In this document: piece after piece, positions 32,286 to 41,539 of the stretch
Layout of the letters: each line of letters begins with the position of its first letter
Numbering within the stretch: position 1 is the first letter of the stretch
NCBI RefSeq assembly: GCF_002760245.1
Contig: NZ_ASCA01000033.1
Span: forward strand, 1-64,000
From: Streptococcus suis YS161
GTDB lineage: Bacteria > Bacillota > Bacilli > Lactobacillales > Streptococcaceae
Direction of reading: 5' to 3'
Length of the DNA: 64,000 nt
Program-made: the position numbers and the translations under genes
The notes under the pieces: model-generated
What the model was told of the DNA's origin: nothing
Database searches by the model: none
The model's input: only the letters and a program-made list of their open reading frames with translations

Positions 32286-32777
32286 TTACATAGTTTCCTT
32301 TCCAAAAAAGGCAAGAAAGGCAGGAGCAATGTAATCCTGATATTGTTGAGGTTGTTCACGAATGAGGGTCGCTGAAATACCAAATTTTCTAGGACTATAA
32401 TGAGCTTGATAGCCTCGATTTTGCAGTTCCTGAGCGTATTCTTCCTCAGACACATAGAAGACTGGTACTTGATGTTCAGACAAATCCAATAAACCAAGCA
32501 GGCGTTCTAACCAAAGGTCCCAGCCATCTGGATAGTCTGGTAAGTCTGTTTCATCCAAGGCACAAACTCTAACTAGCTCATCTTCTTCAAACTGTTCTTG
32601 AGCAAATTGAAATCGTTTGGTCAAATCTAAACCAATCAAATCCCCACGGTCCTTGTCATAACCAGACACGACCACACAAACTTGACCACAAGCCAACTTT
32701 GCTCGCTCGATCAAATCCAAATGCCCCTTGTGCATGGGGGCAAAGGTTCCAAAAACAACAGCTATGGTTTGATTCAT
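32286..32777 (-). CDS. Nucleotidyltransferase of the NadR/NMN adenylyltransferase type
   Basis: A 163-residue protein starting MNQTIAVVFGTFAPMHKGHLD, with the HxGH-type nucleotide-binding loop, and ending with FGISATLIREQP, the ISxTxxR motif of the cytidylyl/adenylyltransferase superfamily. The size matches the N-terminal nucleotidyltransferase domain of NadR without its kinase domain, so NMN or a related substrate is possible but not shown. The start at 32777 follows AAAGGAAA; the upstream Met at 32807 is less likely. The gene follows the acetyltransferase gene by 38 bases. Confidence 0.8.
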   Translation of the reverse strand: MNQTIAVVFGTFAPMHKGHLDLIERAKLACGQVCVVVSGYDKDRGDLIGLDLTKRFQFAQEQFEEDELVRVCALDETDLPDYPDGWDLWLERLLGLLDLSEHQVPVFYVSEEEYAQELQNRGYQAHYSPRKFGISATLIREQPQQYQDYIAPAFLAFFGKETM

Positions 32778-32815
32778 AGATTTCCTTTCTACTGCGAGCA
32801 AGCTCACCTCTTCAA

Positions 32816-33313
32816 CTATTTCATCCTTTTTTCAAAACGGAAGAACAATTCTGCGTCTGGAAAGTCAGGCACATGTTCCATGGGGTGAACTGGATTGAAA
32901 AACTCCACAATCTGGAAACCACATTTATTGACATAGAAATGAATATTGCGAACTTCAAAATGCGGGGTGTGCGTTTCCCAAACTTCTGTATCTGGATAGG
33001 CTTGCTCAATAGCCTGCCAGATGGTCAACCCCAAGCCTTTTCCCTTATGATTGCCATCAACAAACAAGAGGTCCAAGGAGTTGTGATTGGTTGCTGAATC
33101 AATCTGAACAACGACACCACCAACCAATTCATTCTCCCAATAAACCTGAAAGGCTTGAGCCTTAGGGGCAAGCAGACTTTCCAAGATTTCCTCACGGCTA
33201 ATCACCTCTTCCCCCTCTGGCATTTCCTCTGCCAAGGCTTCTAAAAACGCAGCTTGATTGCGGCGGATAAATTCTTCACGTTCTTCTTCCAGAAGCGGTC
33301 TTAGTTCTACCAT
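32816..33313 (-). CDS. GNAT-family N-acetyltransferase
   Basis: A 165-residue GNAT-fold protein. The acetyl-CoA-binding region is VDGNHKGKGLGLTIWQAIEQAYPD (Q/RxxGxG/A-like KGKGLG), preceded by the strand LVGGVVVQIDSATNHNSLDLLFV and followed by HFEVRNIHFYVNKCGFQIVEFF (N..FY...GF motif). The substrate is unknown. Transcribed toward the nucleotidyltransferase gene. Confidence 0.85.
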   Translation of the reverse strand: MVELRPLLEEEREEFIRRNQAAFLEALAEEMPEGEEVISREEILESLLAPKAQAFQVYWENELVGGVVVQIDSATNHNSLDLLFVDGNHKGKGLGLTIWQAIEQAYPDTEVWETHTPHFEVRNIHFYVNKCGFQIVEFFNPVHPMEHVPDFPDAELFFRFEKRMK

Positions 33314-33335
33314 CTTTCCTCCTATTTGACTATAT

Positions 33336-33434
33336 GGTCTTTTAGTTTACTTTTAGTACTAGGCAACGAGCCGCAGGCATAACTGGAGTTAGGCAAGGCG
33401 AGTTAACGAAGTAATAAAAGAGAAACTAAATGAC
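33336..33434. repeat. Short family B repeat at the clpC stop codon
   Basis: GTCTTTTAGTTTACTTTTAG at the left and TAATAAAAGAGAAACTAAAT at the right are inverted ends around a minimal body (GGCAACGAGCCGCAGGCATA, GGCAAGGCGAGTTAACGAAG). The right end overlaps the clpC stop codon at 33426-33428. Confidence 0.8.
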
Positions 33435-35876
33435 GATATCAAACTTGAGCTCTTCGCCCTTAACCCCAACCTTCAAGGTCGAACCAGTAGCCAAGTCACC
33501 ACGGAGCAACATTTCTGCCAATGGGTCTTCCAATTTGGTTTGTAAGAGTCTACGAAGTGGACGAGCTCCCATTTCTGGGTCGTAACCTTGTTTAGCTAAT
33601 AACTTAAGGGCTGACGGTTGCAGTTTAAGAGTAATTCCTTTCTCAGCTGTTACAGCCAACAAAGGTTTAATCATGACCTTGACAACATCCTGCATATGAG
33701 TTTCCGTTAGGCTATGGAAGACAACTTTCTCGTCAATACGGTTGATAAATTCTGGACGATAGGCTTTTTTCAATTCCTCAAAAATGCGTTTCTCCACTTC
33801 CTTGTGGTCCTTAGATAAATCAAGGGCACCAAAACCAACTGTCTTATCATCACGAAGGGCTGTTGCTCCAAGGTTTGACGTCATGATAATAATAGTATTT
33901 GAGAAATCAACCTTACGTCCCTTACTGTCCGTCAGAACACCATCATCCAAGACCTGCAAGAGAACATTGAAAATATCTGGATGAGCCTTTTCAACCTCAT
34001 CAAAAAGAAGAACAGAATAAGGTTTGTTACGAACTTTTTCTGTCAATTCGCCACCTTCTTCATAGCCCACGTAGCCCGGAGGCGCTCCATTGAGACGGCT
34101 GGCCGCAAATTTCTCCATATACTCAGACATATCAAAACGGATAAGAGCAGATTCATCATCAAAGAGAACCTCTGCCAAGGCTTTAGCAAGCTCTGTCTTA
34201 CCGACACCAGTTGGTCCCAAGAACATAAAGGAACCAATCGGTCTGCGACCTGTACGAATCCCTGACTGATTACGGCGAATAGCTCTGCTAACTGCAGAAA
34301 TAGCTTCTTCCTGCCCAATCACACGCTTGTGCAATTCTGCTTCCAGATTCAGATACTTCTTAGTATCTGATTGGCTAAGCTTGGCTACTGGGATACCTGA
34401 CAAGCGACTAAGTGTTTCTAAAACATCTTCTTCTGTTACTTCAAGGTCATAGTTTTGACTAGCCTCGGCATCTTCTTTCGTTTTAATCAAAAGCTTGCTG
34501 ACAGTCTTATATTTTTTATCCATCAAGGCCTTGTCTATGCTCGTCAATCCTGTTTCCTCAGCCTGCCCTTTCACTCGATTTTGTACAGTTGCACTGGCTT
34601 CATCCAGCAAGTCAATGGCTGAATCTGGCAGGTTTTTGCTGGTCAAATACCGCTTAGCGTAGGTCACGGCAGTCTCTACAGCTGCTTGTCCAATACGGAC
34701 CCTATGGTATTTTTCAAAAGTACCTTTTAAACCAGTCAAAATGGCAATGCTATCTTCCACTGTCGGCTCTTCAATGGTCACTTTGGCAAAACGACGAACC
34801 AGGGCTGCGTCTTTCTCAATATGCTTTTGGTACTCTGTCTGAGTCGTCGCTCCGACCGTACGGAGGGTGCCACGAGCAAGAGCTGGTTTGAGGATATTGG
34901 CTGCATCCAAGGTCGAATCAATCCCCGATCCAGAACCCATAATGGTATGCAACTCATCGATGAAAAGGATGACCTGACCATCTTCCTCGATGTCGTTGAT
35001 GATATTATTCATCCGCTCTTCGAAATCACCACGGAAACGAGTTCCAGCGATAACGTTCATCAAGTCAAGTTCCAAAACCCGCATCTTAGCCAAGCTGACA
35101 GGGACATCACCTGCAGCAACACGTTGAGCAAGACCCAAAGCAAGCGCAGTTTTTCCGACACCAGCATCACCAACTAGAACTGGGTTATTCTTGGTTTTAC
35201 GTGATAGAATTTGGATCATCCGTGCAATCTCAGCGTCTCGACCGATGACAGGTTCAATCTTCCCTTCACGCGCCAAAGCTGTCAAATCACGAGTGTAGTC
35301 TTCTAACCCACCACTTTGAGGTGCTGGGGGCATTCCCATCATCTGTCCCATATTGGCAGGTTTGGCTTTGCCACCCTTCATCACACTGCGGATAGCTTTA
35401 AGGTCCTCTTTGGTAAATCCCGCACGTGCCTCCAAGTTTTTACGCAAATCCAAGAAACGAAACTTATCATCTGAGTCTTCAAAACAAAAACCTACCTTGT
35501 CCAAAATCTGACTAGCTGTTGACCGCTTGTCCAACAACATAGCCATAAACAAATGTTCCGTTCCCAGCTCCTTAGCCTTGACGACTTCTGCAATTTTCTT
35601 GGCAAAACTAGCTGTTTCATCCAAACGTTTAGAAGATGGTAAAATACGAAAACTATCCAACTCTTCACGATAGACCTTGTCGGTCACAACAAAAGTTGCA
35701 TGTTCATAGTCAGAAATTGAAATAGGATATTCTGCCAAAACAGCGCCGGCGACTGTATCATGGTTGATAACGAAAGACAAGAGAACATGCCAGGTTTCCA
35801 AGTAATCACAGGCATAACGTTGGGCCACTAACTGGGCATCTTCAAAAACCCGCTGTAAACCAGTTGAAATTTTCAT
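33426..35876 (-). CDS. clpC: Clp protease ATP-binding subunit ClpC
   Basis: An 816-residue class I HSP100 unfoldase. It has an N-terminal Clp-N repeat domain, AAA1 with Walker [14 protein letters not shown] and Walker [10 protein letters not shown], a short middle domain, and AAA2 with [14 protein letters not shown] and [20 protein letters not shown] loop in AAA2 fits the ClpP-docking tripeptide, so it should work with ClpP in degrading damaged or regulatory proteins. It follows ctsR by three bases in one operon under a CtsR operator. The last codons and stop run into a B-type repeat. Confidence 0.97.
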   Translation of the reverse strand: MKISTGLQRVFEDAQLVAQRYACDYLETWHVLLSFVINHDTVAGAVLAEYPISISDYEHATFVVTDKVYREELDSFRILPSSKRLDETASFAKKIAEVVKAKELGTEHLFMAMLLDKRSTASQILDKVGFCFEDSDDKFRFLDLRKNLEARAGFTKEDLKAIRSVMKGGKAKPANMGQMMGMPPAPQSGGLEDYTRDLTALAREGKIEPVIGRDAEIARMIQILSRKTKNNPVLVGDAGVGKTALALGLAQRVAAGDVPVSLAKMRVLELDLMNVIAGTRFRGDFEERMNNIINDIEEDGQVILFIDELHTIMGSGSGIDSTLDAANILKPALARGTLRTVGATTQTEYQKHIEKDAALVRRFAKVTIEEPTVEDSIAILTGLKGTFEKYHRVRIGQAAVETAVTYAKRYLTSKNLPDSAIDLLDEASATVQNRVKGQAEETGLTSIDKALMDKKYKTVSKLLIKTKEDAEASQNYDLEVTEEDVLETLSRLSGIPVAKLSQSDTKKYLNLEAELHKRVIGQEEAISAVSRAIRRNQSGIRTGRRPIGSFMFLGPTGVGKTELAKALAEVLFDDESALIRFDMSEYMEKFAASRLNGAPPGYVGYEEGGELTEKVRNKPYSVLLFDEVEKAHPDIFNVLLQVLDDGVLTDSKGRKVDFSNTIIIMTSNLGATALRDDKTVGFGALDLSKDHKEVEKRIFEELKKAYRPEFINRIDEKVVFHSLTETHMQDVVKVMIKPLLAVTAEKGITLKLQPSALKLLAKQGYDPEMGARPLRRLLQTKLEDPLAEMLLRGDLATGSTLKVGVKGEELKFDIVI

Positions 35877-35879
35877 GAA

Positions 35880-36338
35880 TTATTCCTCTTTCCTATCTAA
35901 ACGTCGTAGTATTTGACGCATCATGCGTGCTCGAATGGTACTTGCATCTTTTCCTAATATTTCATCAGATCCTGTGGACAAAAAGAGATTGCCTTCTCGT
36001 TCTGTCATCAAACCTTCATCAAAAAGGAGTTGTAAAATATCCGCATAAACCGTCGCAGATAGTTGCTCGCCCATATTATTCAATAAATCATGAACCAATT
36101 CGTGCTTGTCCGAAAAGGTAATCCGACCAATACGAATGTAGCCACCGCCACCACGCTTGCTTTCCACTATGTAGCCTCGACTGGCTGTAAAACGGGTTTT
36201 TATCACGTAGTTAATCTGACTTGGCACCACTTCAAACCGACTGGCCAATTCACTCCGACGCAACTCTGCCACATTGACCTGGTCCAAGATGGCTTTGATA
36301 TGTTCTTCGATATAATCTGATGTATTCTTCATCGCCAT
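35880..36338 (-). CDS. ctsR: Stress-response repressor CtsR
   Basis: A 152-residue repressor of class III heat-shock genes. The winged-helix N-terminus includes VNVAELRRSELASRFEVVPSQINYVIKTRFTASRGYIVESKRGGGGYIRIGRI, with the glycine-rich wing that senses temperature. The C-terminal domain holds the tail acted on by McsB or Clp in relatives. It heads ctsR-clpC without mcsAB, as usual in streptococci, and a matching CtsR box overlaps its promoter, so it is autoregulated. Confidence 0.97.
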   Translation of the reverse strand: MAMKNTSDYIEEHIKAILDQVNVAELRRSELASRFEVVPSQINYVIKTRFTASRGYIVESKRGGGGYIRIGRITFSDKHELVHDLLNNMGEQLSATVYADILQLLFDEGLMTEREGNLFLSTGSDEILGKDASTIRARMMRQILRRLDRKEE

Positions 36339-36353
36339 AGTATCGCCTCTTTC

Positions 36354-36376
36354 TTTGACTATCTTTGACCATTATA
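36354..36376 (-). promoter_or_regulatory. CtsR operator and -10 of the ctsR-clpC promoter
   Basis: On the minus strand TATAAT (36371-36376) is followed at once by GGTCAAAGATAGTCAAA (36354-36370), two heptads in the CtsR consensus spacing (RGTCAAANANRGTCAAA). This is a direct repeat at the transcription start. Confidence 0.9.
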
Positions 36377-36480
36377 CCCTAAAATGACGAATTTTGAAAG
36401 CAAAAGCCCAGTCCCTTCCGTAGCAGAATTTTGAAATCTGCTCTGCTTTTTTCTATAATAAAAGAAAAAAGGAGAACATC

Positions 36481-36819
36481 ATGAACTTTCAAGACTACAT
36501 TCAAGATTTTACAAGTGTGACTGTGGAGCAGGCACAGAACCTTCTAGCTGCAAAAGAGGGGGCTGTTCTCTTCATCGGACGAGCAACCTGCCCTTACTGC
36601 AACCGCTTTGCGCCAAAACTCCATAAGGTCGCCCAAGACAAGCAAGTGACCGTCCACTTCCTCGACTCCAGCCAAGTCAGTCCTGAACTCCAGGCCCTTC
36701 GCGACCACTACCAAGTTCCTACCGTCCCAGGCCTCCTCGTTGCTAAACCAACTGGCGTCCAAGTCCGCTGCGACTCCAGCATGATGGAAGAAGAAATTGT
36801 GGCTTTTATTGAGGACTAA
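36481..36819 (+). CDS. Thioredoxin-like protein (bacteriocin-transport-accessory type)
   Basis: A 112-residue cytoplasmic thioredoxin-fold protein with the active site RATCPYCNRFAPKLHKVA (CPYC) and the cis-Pro region YQVPTVPGLLVAKPTG. The CPYC motif is more like glutaredoxins or the PedC/BrcD accessory proteins found beside class II bacteriocin operons, but no bacteriocin is adjacent here. It has a TATAAT and an AAAGGAGAA site upstream. Its stop codon overlaps the ATG of the next gene by one base, so the two are co-translated. Confidence 0.85.
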   Translation: MNFQDYIQDFTSVTVEQAQNLLAAKEGAVLFIGRATCPYCNRFAPKLHKVAQDKQVTVHFLDSSQVSPELQALRDHYQVPTVPGLLVAKPTGVQVRCDSSMMEEEIVAFIED

Positions 36820-37445
36820 TGCTAGACATTTCCTACCAAGCCAACACCTTCCACACCTCTTATCAAGGAAGACCACTAGGCAAGATTCACAGCTACCAAA
36901 ATCCCTACCACCAGACCAATATCTATCTGCGACTAGATTTGGTTGATTTCGATTGCACCATAGCAGAGCAGCTCTTCCAGTCCCTACAGACTTCCTTAGG
37001 CGGAAAACCTCTTCAGGTTATACTCTCCTCTGCAGAGCAGGAAAGAATTCATTTCCTCACCGCAGCTGGCTTTGTCTGCAAACGGAAATGTTACGAGTTC
37101 GAAGTGACCAAACAAGACTACCTTGGTCAAACAGGCACTACCAACCTAGACATAGCCCGCAAAGGTACCGCACCTTATCAAATAGCCTGTCAGCAAATTT
37201 TTGACCACTATCAAACAGTCCACCAAGACATCAATCCATGGACTGCCAGTCAAGAAGAATTCGAGAAGGACTTACCTGACCTGGTTTATACAGACTCAGA
37301 AAATTGTGCCTTCGTAGAAAACAATGAAATTGCCTACGTATGCGGAAAAGATGAACAAACTTTTGATTTCTTCATCCAAACAGTTATTTGCCAACTATTT
37401 GAACAGTATGAGCAAATTAGCTTTGAGGCTGATGACTGGGAGTGA
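36819..37445 (+). CDS. Acetyltransferase-like protein, C-terminus altered by a repeat insertion
   Basis: The 208-residue product resembles two-domain GNAT proteins: LQVILSSAEQERIHFLTAAGFVCKRKCYEFEV is the typical end of an N-terminal GNAT half, and a second GNAT-like half follows. The final residues (from about W207) and the stop codon come from the repeat at 37438. About 165 bases further on, in the same reading frame, a 22-codon segment ending PSWDTYILES reads like the lost C-terminus. The function is unassigned. Confidence 0.65.
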   Translation: MLDISYQANTFHTSYQGRPLGKIHSYQNPYHQTNIYLRLDLVDFDCTIAEQLFQSLQTSLGGKPLQVILSSAEQERIHFLTAAGFVCKRKCYEFEVTKQDYLGQTGTTNLDIARKGTAPYQIACQQIFDHYQTVHQDINPWTASQEEFEKDLPDLVYTDSENCAFVENNEIAYVCGKDEQTFDFFIQTVICQLFEQYEQISFEADDWE

Positions 37446-37604
37446 GAAAGAACTCGACCGGTCTAAAAAGAGTTCGTCTTCTCACCCCCGCACAGTTGAT
37501 TAGGTCAGATTTGGAGTGTAATACACGAACAAATCTGCCAATCAACCACTGCGCTGAGATGTTGACACGAACTCTGAGAAGCGCGGCTGGACTTGAGCCC
37601 AGCC
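37438..37604 (-). repeat. Intergenic repeat family A, copy 5, inserted in a gene
   Basis: Reverse copy of family A: GGGAGTGAGAAAGAACTCGAC at the left, CCAATCAACCACTGCGCTGA in the middle, CTGGACTTGAGCCCAG hairpin at the right. It interrupts the preceding reading frame. Confidence 0.85.
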
Positions 37605-37676
37605 GCCATGCATTTAGCTGACCAATTCCGACAACCAAACAAGCCTAGCTGGGATACGTACATCTTAGAAAGCTAG
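37605..37676 (+). pseudogene. Remnant C-terminal coding segment of the interrupted acetyltransferase-like gene
   Basis: From 37608 the frame reads MHLADQFRQPNKPSWDTYIL then ES and a TAG at 37674-37676, directly before an intrinsic terminator. Its position, frame and protein-like composition suggest it is the separated 3' end of the gene at 36819. Confidence 0.55.
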
Positions 37677-37681
37677 CAAAA

Positions 37682-37706
37682 AGCACCGACCACAAGGCCG
37701 GTGCTT
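37682..37706. terminator. Intrinsic terminator
   Basis: AGCACCG-A-CC pairs with GG-C-CGGTGCT around ACAA (one mismatch), flanked by AAAAA and TTTTT. Confidence 0.8.
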
Positions 37707-37794
37707 TTTAAGGAGATTATGAAAAATATTTAGGATTGATACTAGTATAACTCACTCAACCTGTTCAGGCATCAGACCTAAGACCGATTTTGCC

Positions 37795-37823
37795 AAAAAA
37801 GAACCCCCTTTCGGAAGTTCTTG
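37795..37823 (-). terminator. Probable tsf terminator
   Basis: Minus strand AAGAAC...GTTCTT with an inner TTCC/GGGG pairing, followed by TTTT. A B-type repeat lies between it and the tsf stop codon. Confidence 0.55.
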
Positions 37824-37834
37824 AATTGTCGAGT

Positions 37835-37990
37835 AGTCTTTCAGTTTGCTTTTAGTACGAGGCAACGAGCCGTAGGCTGTACTGAAGTACAGCACGGCGA
37901 GTTCAAATACTCCAGTGGAGTATTTGAAGTTGGAAATATGGAAACGGCGTTTCCTCATACGTCGAAGTAATAAAAGATAAAATGAAGACT
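37835..37990. repeat. Intergenic repeat family B, copy 6
   Basis: AGTCTTTCAGTTTGCTTTTA at the left and GATAAAATGAAGACT at the right, with the cassette CAAATACTCCAGTGGAGTATTTG in place of the CAAATAATGATG-type hairpin, and GAAACGGCGTTTC. It ends five bases before the tsf stop codon. Confidence 0.85.
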
Positions 37991-37995
37991 AGCAA

Positions 37996-39036
37996 TTATT
38001 TACCAAGAGCTGCTGCCATCGTCGCTGCAACTTCTGCTTCAAAGTCGTTTGAAGCTTTCTCGATACCTTCACCTACTTCGAAACGAGCAAATTCTACAAC
38101 TGACGCGTTTACTGAGTTCAAGTAAGCTTCAACTGTTTTGCTGTCGTCCATGATGTAAACTTGTGCAAGAAGTGTGTAAGCTTGGTCAACTTGAGTGTTG
38201 TCAAGCAAGAAGCGGTCCATTTTACCTGGGATGATTTTGTCCCAGATTTTTTCTGGTTTGCCTTCAGCTGCCAATTCAGCCTTGATCGCTTCTTCAGCTG
38301 CAGCAATGATTTCGTCTGTCAACTGAGCTTTTGAACCATATTGCAAGAGTGGCAATGCTGGTTTGTCAACCATTGCACGGCTTTCATTGTCTTGCTCGAT
38401 CTTGTGGTTGATTTGTGCCAATTCGTCTTTGATGAATTGCTCGTCCAATTCTGTGTAAGAAAGAACAGTTGGTTTCATCGCAGCGATGTGCATTGAGATT
38501 TGTTTTGCAAGAGTTTCGTCACCACCGTCGATTACTGAGATAACACCGATACGACCGCCGTTGTGTTGGTAAGCACCAAATGCTTGAGCATCTGTTTTTT
38601 CAACCAATGCAAAGCGACGGAATGAGATTTTCTCACCGATAGTTGCAGTTGCGTTTACATATGCTTCTTCAAGAGTTTCACCTGAAGGCATTGTCAATTT
38701 AAGAGCTGCTTCGTTATCAGCTGGTTTACCTTCTGCAATTACTTTAGCAGTAGTGTTTACCAATTCAACGAATTGAGCGTTTTTCGCAACGAAGTCTGTT
38801 TCAGCGTTGACTTCAACAACTGCTGCTACGTTACCGTTCACGTAAACACCTGTCAAACCTTCAGCTGCTACACGGTCAGCTTTCTTAGCTGCCTTAGCCA
38901 TACCTTTTTCACGAAGCAATTCGATCGCTTTTTCGATATCACCTTCAGTTTCAACCAATGCTTTTTTCGCGTCCATAACGCCAGCACCTGATTTTTCACG
39001 CAATTCTTTAACGAGAGCTGCTGTAATTTCTGCCAT
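37996..39036 (-). CDS. tsf: Elongation factor Ts
   Basis: A 346-residue guanine-nucleotide exchange factor for EF-Tu. It has the UBA-like N-terminus [54 protein letters not shown], then the core contact [14 protein letters not shown]. Streptococcal EF-Ts is longer than that of E. coli, as here. It follows rpsB, with a strong GC-rich hairpin in the 128-base gap (39067-39094), perhaps an attenuator or processing site. Confidence 0.98.
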   Translation of the reverse strand: MAEITAALVKELREKSGAGVMDAKKALVETEGDIEKAIELLREKGMAKAAKKADRVAAEGLTGVYVNGNVAAVVEVNAETDFVAKNAQFVELVNTTAKVIAEGKPADNEAALKLTMPSGETLEEAYVNATATIGEKISFRRFALVEKTDAQAFGAYQHNGGRIGVISVIDGGDETLAKQISMHIAAMKPTVLSYTELDEQFIKDELAQINHKIEQDNESRAMVDKPALPLLQYGSKAQLTDEIIAAAEEAIKAELAAEGKPEKIWDKIIPGKMDRFLLDNTQVDQAYTLLAQVYIMDDSKTVEAYLNSVNASVVEFARFEVGEGIEKASNDFEAEVAATMAAALGK

Positions 39037-39164
39037 GTCTATTCTCCTTGTTTGTATTTATAAAATAGAGGAGCGGGCTCAGCCCTGCCCCTCTAGGATT
39101 GTTTTTTGATGTTTGGAATTGTATACGAGCTAAAACCCTATAGATTTTAATTCGCCTTCGTTAC

Positions 39165-39941
39165 TTATTTTCCTTCTACAACTTCAACCAATTCTTCGAT
39201 TGATTCTGTAGATGCTGGCTCAGCTGCCAATTCAGCTTCAACTGCTGCTACGCTGTCTTCACCTTGGTTGCCTTCGATGATAGCGTCAGCCATTTTAGCT
39301 GTAATCAATTTAACAGCGCGGATAGCATCGTCGTTTGCTGGGATGATAACATCGATATCATCTGGATCAGTGTTTGTGTCAACCATCGCTACAACTGGGA
39401 TACCCAATTTTTTAGCTTCTTTAACAGCGATTTGCTCTTTGTGTGGGTCAACGACGAACATTACGTCTGGAATGCGTGGCATGTCAGCAATACCGCCCAA
39501 GAATTTTTCAAGACGAGCACGTTGTTTGTTCAACAATGCTACTTCTTTCTTAGGAAGCACGTCGAAAGTTCCATCTTCTTCCATGCGGTTGATTTCTTTC
39601 AAACGAGCGATACGTTTTTGGATTGTACCCCAGTTTGTAAGAGTTCCACCCAACCAACGGTGGTTGATGAAGTATTGACCAGCGCGGATAGCTTCGTCTT
39701 TAACAGCTTCAGCAGCTTGCTTTTTAGTACCTACAAAGAGGATAACTGCGTCGTTTGCTGCAGCGTCACGAATGAATTCGTAAGCTTGGTCAGCCAATTT
39801 TACAGTTTGTTGCAAGTCGATAACGTGGATACCGTTACGCTCTGTGAAGATGTACTTAGCCATCTTAGGATTCCAGCGACGAGTTTGGTGACCGAAGTGT
39901 ACACCAGCCTCAAGAAGTTGTTTCATTGAAATTACTGCCAT
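39165..39941 (-). CDS. rpsB: 30S ribosomal protein S2
   Basis: The product starts [27 protein letters not shown] and is 258 residues long, with the S2 signatures [17 protein letters not shown] and [37 protein letters not shown]. An Ala/Glu-rich acidic tail is typical of streptococci. The start at 39941 follows AAAGGAGAA; the open frame extends further up to 40016 but without homology. First gene of the rpsB-tsf operon. Confidence 0.98.
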   Translation of the reverse strand: MAVISMKQLLEAGVHFGHQTRRWNPKMAKYIFTERNGIHVIDLQQTVKLADQAYEFIRDAAANDAVILFVGTKKQAAEAVKDEAIRAGQYFINHRWLGGTLTNWGTIQKRIARLKEINRMEEDGTFDVLPKKEVALLNKQRARLEKFLGGIADMPRIPDVMFVVDPHKEQIAVKEAKKLGIPVVAMVDTNTDPDDIDVIIPANDDAIRAVKLITAKMADAIIEGNQGEDSVAAVEAELAAEPASTESIEELVEVVEGK

Positions 39942-40057
39942 GAGTATTTCTCCTTTTTGTTTTTTCTCCTCTCCCGAACTTCGACTTGCAGCCCAACCTT
40001 TCGGCAACAAGACCACAATTGGTCCGAGATGAGTATTTGTTGCACAGCAACTCCATT

Positions 40058-40086
40058 ATCATACCAAAAAAGCTGATGATTTTCAA
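40058..40086 (-). promoter_or_regulatory. rpsB promoter
   Basis: Minus strand -35 TTGAAA (40081-40086) and -10 TATGAT (40058-40063), 17-bp spacer. The following ~100-base leader can fold, for example GGACCAATTGTGGTC, and may be an S2 regulatory leader (inference). Confidence 0.7.
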
Positions 40087-40104
40087 GTAAAAATCATCAG
40101 CTTT
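40072..40104 (-). terminator. Intrinsic terminator of the lipoprotein pseudogene, overlapping the rpsB promoter
   Basis: Perfect AAGCTGATGATTTT/AAAATCATCAGCTT stem with TTTTTT on the minus strand. The loop and one arm carry the rpsB -35. Confidence 0.8.
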
Positions 40105-40137
40105 TATTGTGAATCTTAAAAAATCCTACCTTTTCTT

Positions 40138-41130
40138 CTATTCAAAGTAGGTTTCGGCAACCACCGCATAGGTCCCTGCAACAACATCCATTTTTTCTAA
40201 CTGACCGTTAGCATTGATCCTGTAAAAACCTGCTGCTGGGGCTACATTAGGATCGGTCCCTTTCATATTTGGACTGCTGTGGTCTTCTCTAACCTCAATG
40301 TAAACCAATCCATCGGATGACTGAACATTTGTAACCACGTGTGATAGAAAATCATCTTTCGTAAAAGGTACGCCATATCTTGTAGCTGCATGTGCCTTGG
40401 CCCAGTTTGCCGCCTGTTCGACTGTCAAATTCTTGGTGTCTACAGATGTATTAGGAACAGTTGCTGAGCTAGTTTCAGTTGCTACTGTTGAACTTCTACC
40501 GAGGACCAAGTTTTCAAAGAAAGCTTGTAATTCCTGGTTCTTAGTTGGTCGGAAATACAAACGCTTCTCTGGGTTGCCTTGATTTTGCTCGGTAATTCAA
40601 GCAATCAACTGACTATCTTTAATCGTAAAGAGATACAGATGAGCCAATTGTGATTTTGAAGCTTCAATATCCGAATAGATCCCAACTACTGCTGTTTTTC
40701 CTGCCTCTACTTGACCAGTTTCACTCCAAACTAGGTCAGGAGTTTCTCCTAGAAAATCAGGCGTCATTTGCTGCCCTGAGCCACTGAGAACACCTGAGGG
40801 CAAGGTCACACCAAAAAAGTTTCCCGTACGATTTGGGCTATAGGATACATAATTTTGGGGAGGCGAGAATGAAGGTCCCCACTGGTCAACCACAAAATTC
40901 CTCAAAGCCTCTGCCTTGCCAGCATCCCAAGGACCGACCTGACTACTTGAACTGCTGGACGTAGATGTTGTGGAACTTTTAGTTGATGTACCGGAACTAG
41001 TACTTGTCGAGCTAGAGCTAGCCCTTTCTTTAGATGAGGACACTGCCTCCTGCTTCTGATTTCCGCAAGCTGTTAACATACTTGCAAGAACCATCACAAC
41101 AAAACTTGATGCAATCAAATTCCGCTTCAT
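40138..41130 (-). pseudogene. Lipoprotein gene (DUF4767-like) broken by one in-frame TGA
   Basis: The 5' part encodes a lipoprotein signal (MKRNLIASSFVVMVLASMLTACGNQ; lipobox LTAC), a Ser/Thr-rich linker and a domain starting WDAGKAEALRNFVVDQWGPSF. After ...IKDSQLIA a TGA at 40597-40599 stops the frame. The same frame continues ITEQNQGNPEKRLYFRPTKNQ and runs 152 codons to 40138 with a second globular domain (YGVPFTKDDFLSHVVTN...). With the stop read through, the gene is 330 codons. A single T-to-G change from TTA (Leu) would explain it. Confidence 0.8.
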
Positions 41131-41294
41131 TTCCTATCTCCTTTTTCACACTAATCATCCACTCGGTAGAAGTTTTTGACTAACGCCTCTAGCACTTATG
41201 AAGTTCTGGACATTTGCTTATATCTACATTATCGACAAATGTTCATTTTCCACTTGACCAAATTCACTATTTAAGGTACAATATTCTTTGTTAT

Positions 41295-41365
41295 GGCGGT
41301 ATAGCCAAGTGGTAAGGCACGGCTCTGCAAAAGCTTGATCGTCGGTTCAAATCCGTCTACCGCCT
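41295..41365 (+). tRNA. tRNA-Cys (GCA)
   Basis: 71-base tRNA with acceptor GGCGGTA/TACCGCC, discriminator T, anticodon loop CTCTGCAAAAG containing GCA and the T-loop GGTTCAAATCC. CCA is not encoded. Confidence 0.95.
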
Positions 41366-41401
41366 TTATTATAGGATTTTATCCGAATTTATACAAGTCA
41401 A

Positions 41402-41428
41402 AAGTCCGATTTTTCGGGCTTTTTTGTT
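41402..41428 (+). terminator. Intrinsic terminator downstream of tRNA-Cys
   Basis: AAGTCCGATTTTTCGGGCTT stem followed by TTTTGTTTTG. Confidence 0.75.
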
Positions 41429-41501
41429 TTGTTATTTGGTAAAATTCGGTTAAAACAGAAAAAGATTTTGGACAAATTTTGGACACCCAAAATATCAACA
41501 A

Positions 41502-41531
41502 ACTCCCCATAGCTTGTCGCTATGAGGAGTA
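41502..41531. terminator. Probable nusG terminator
   Basis: ACTCCTCATAGC and GCTATGGGGAGT (one G-U) form a 12-bp stem on the minus strand, 9 bases after nusG. The T-rich tail is interrupted (TTGTTGATATTTT). Confidence 0.65.
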
Positions 41532-41539
41532 TGGATATA

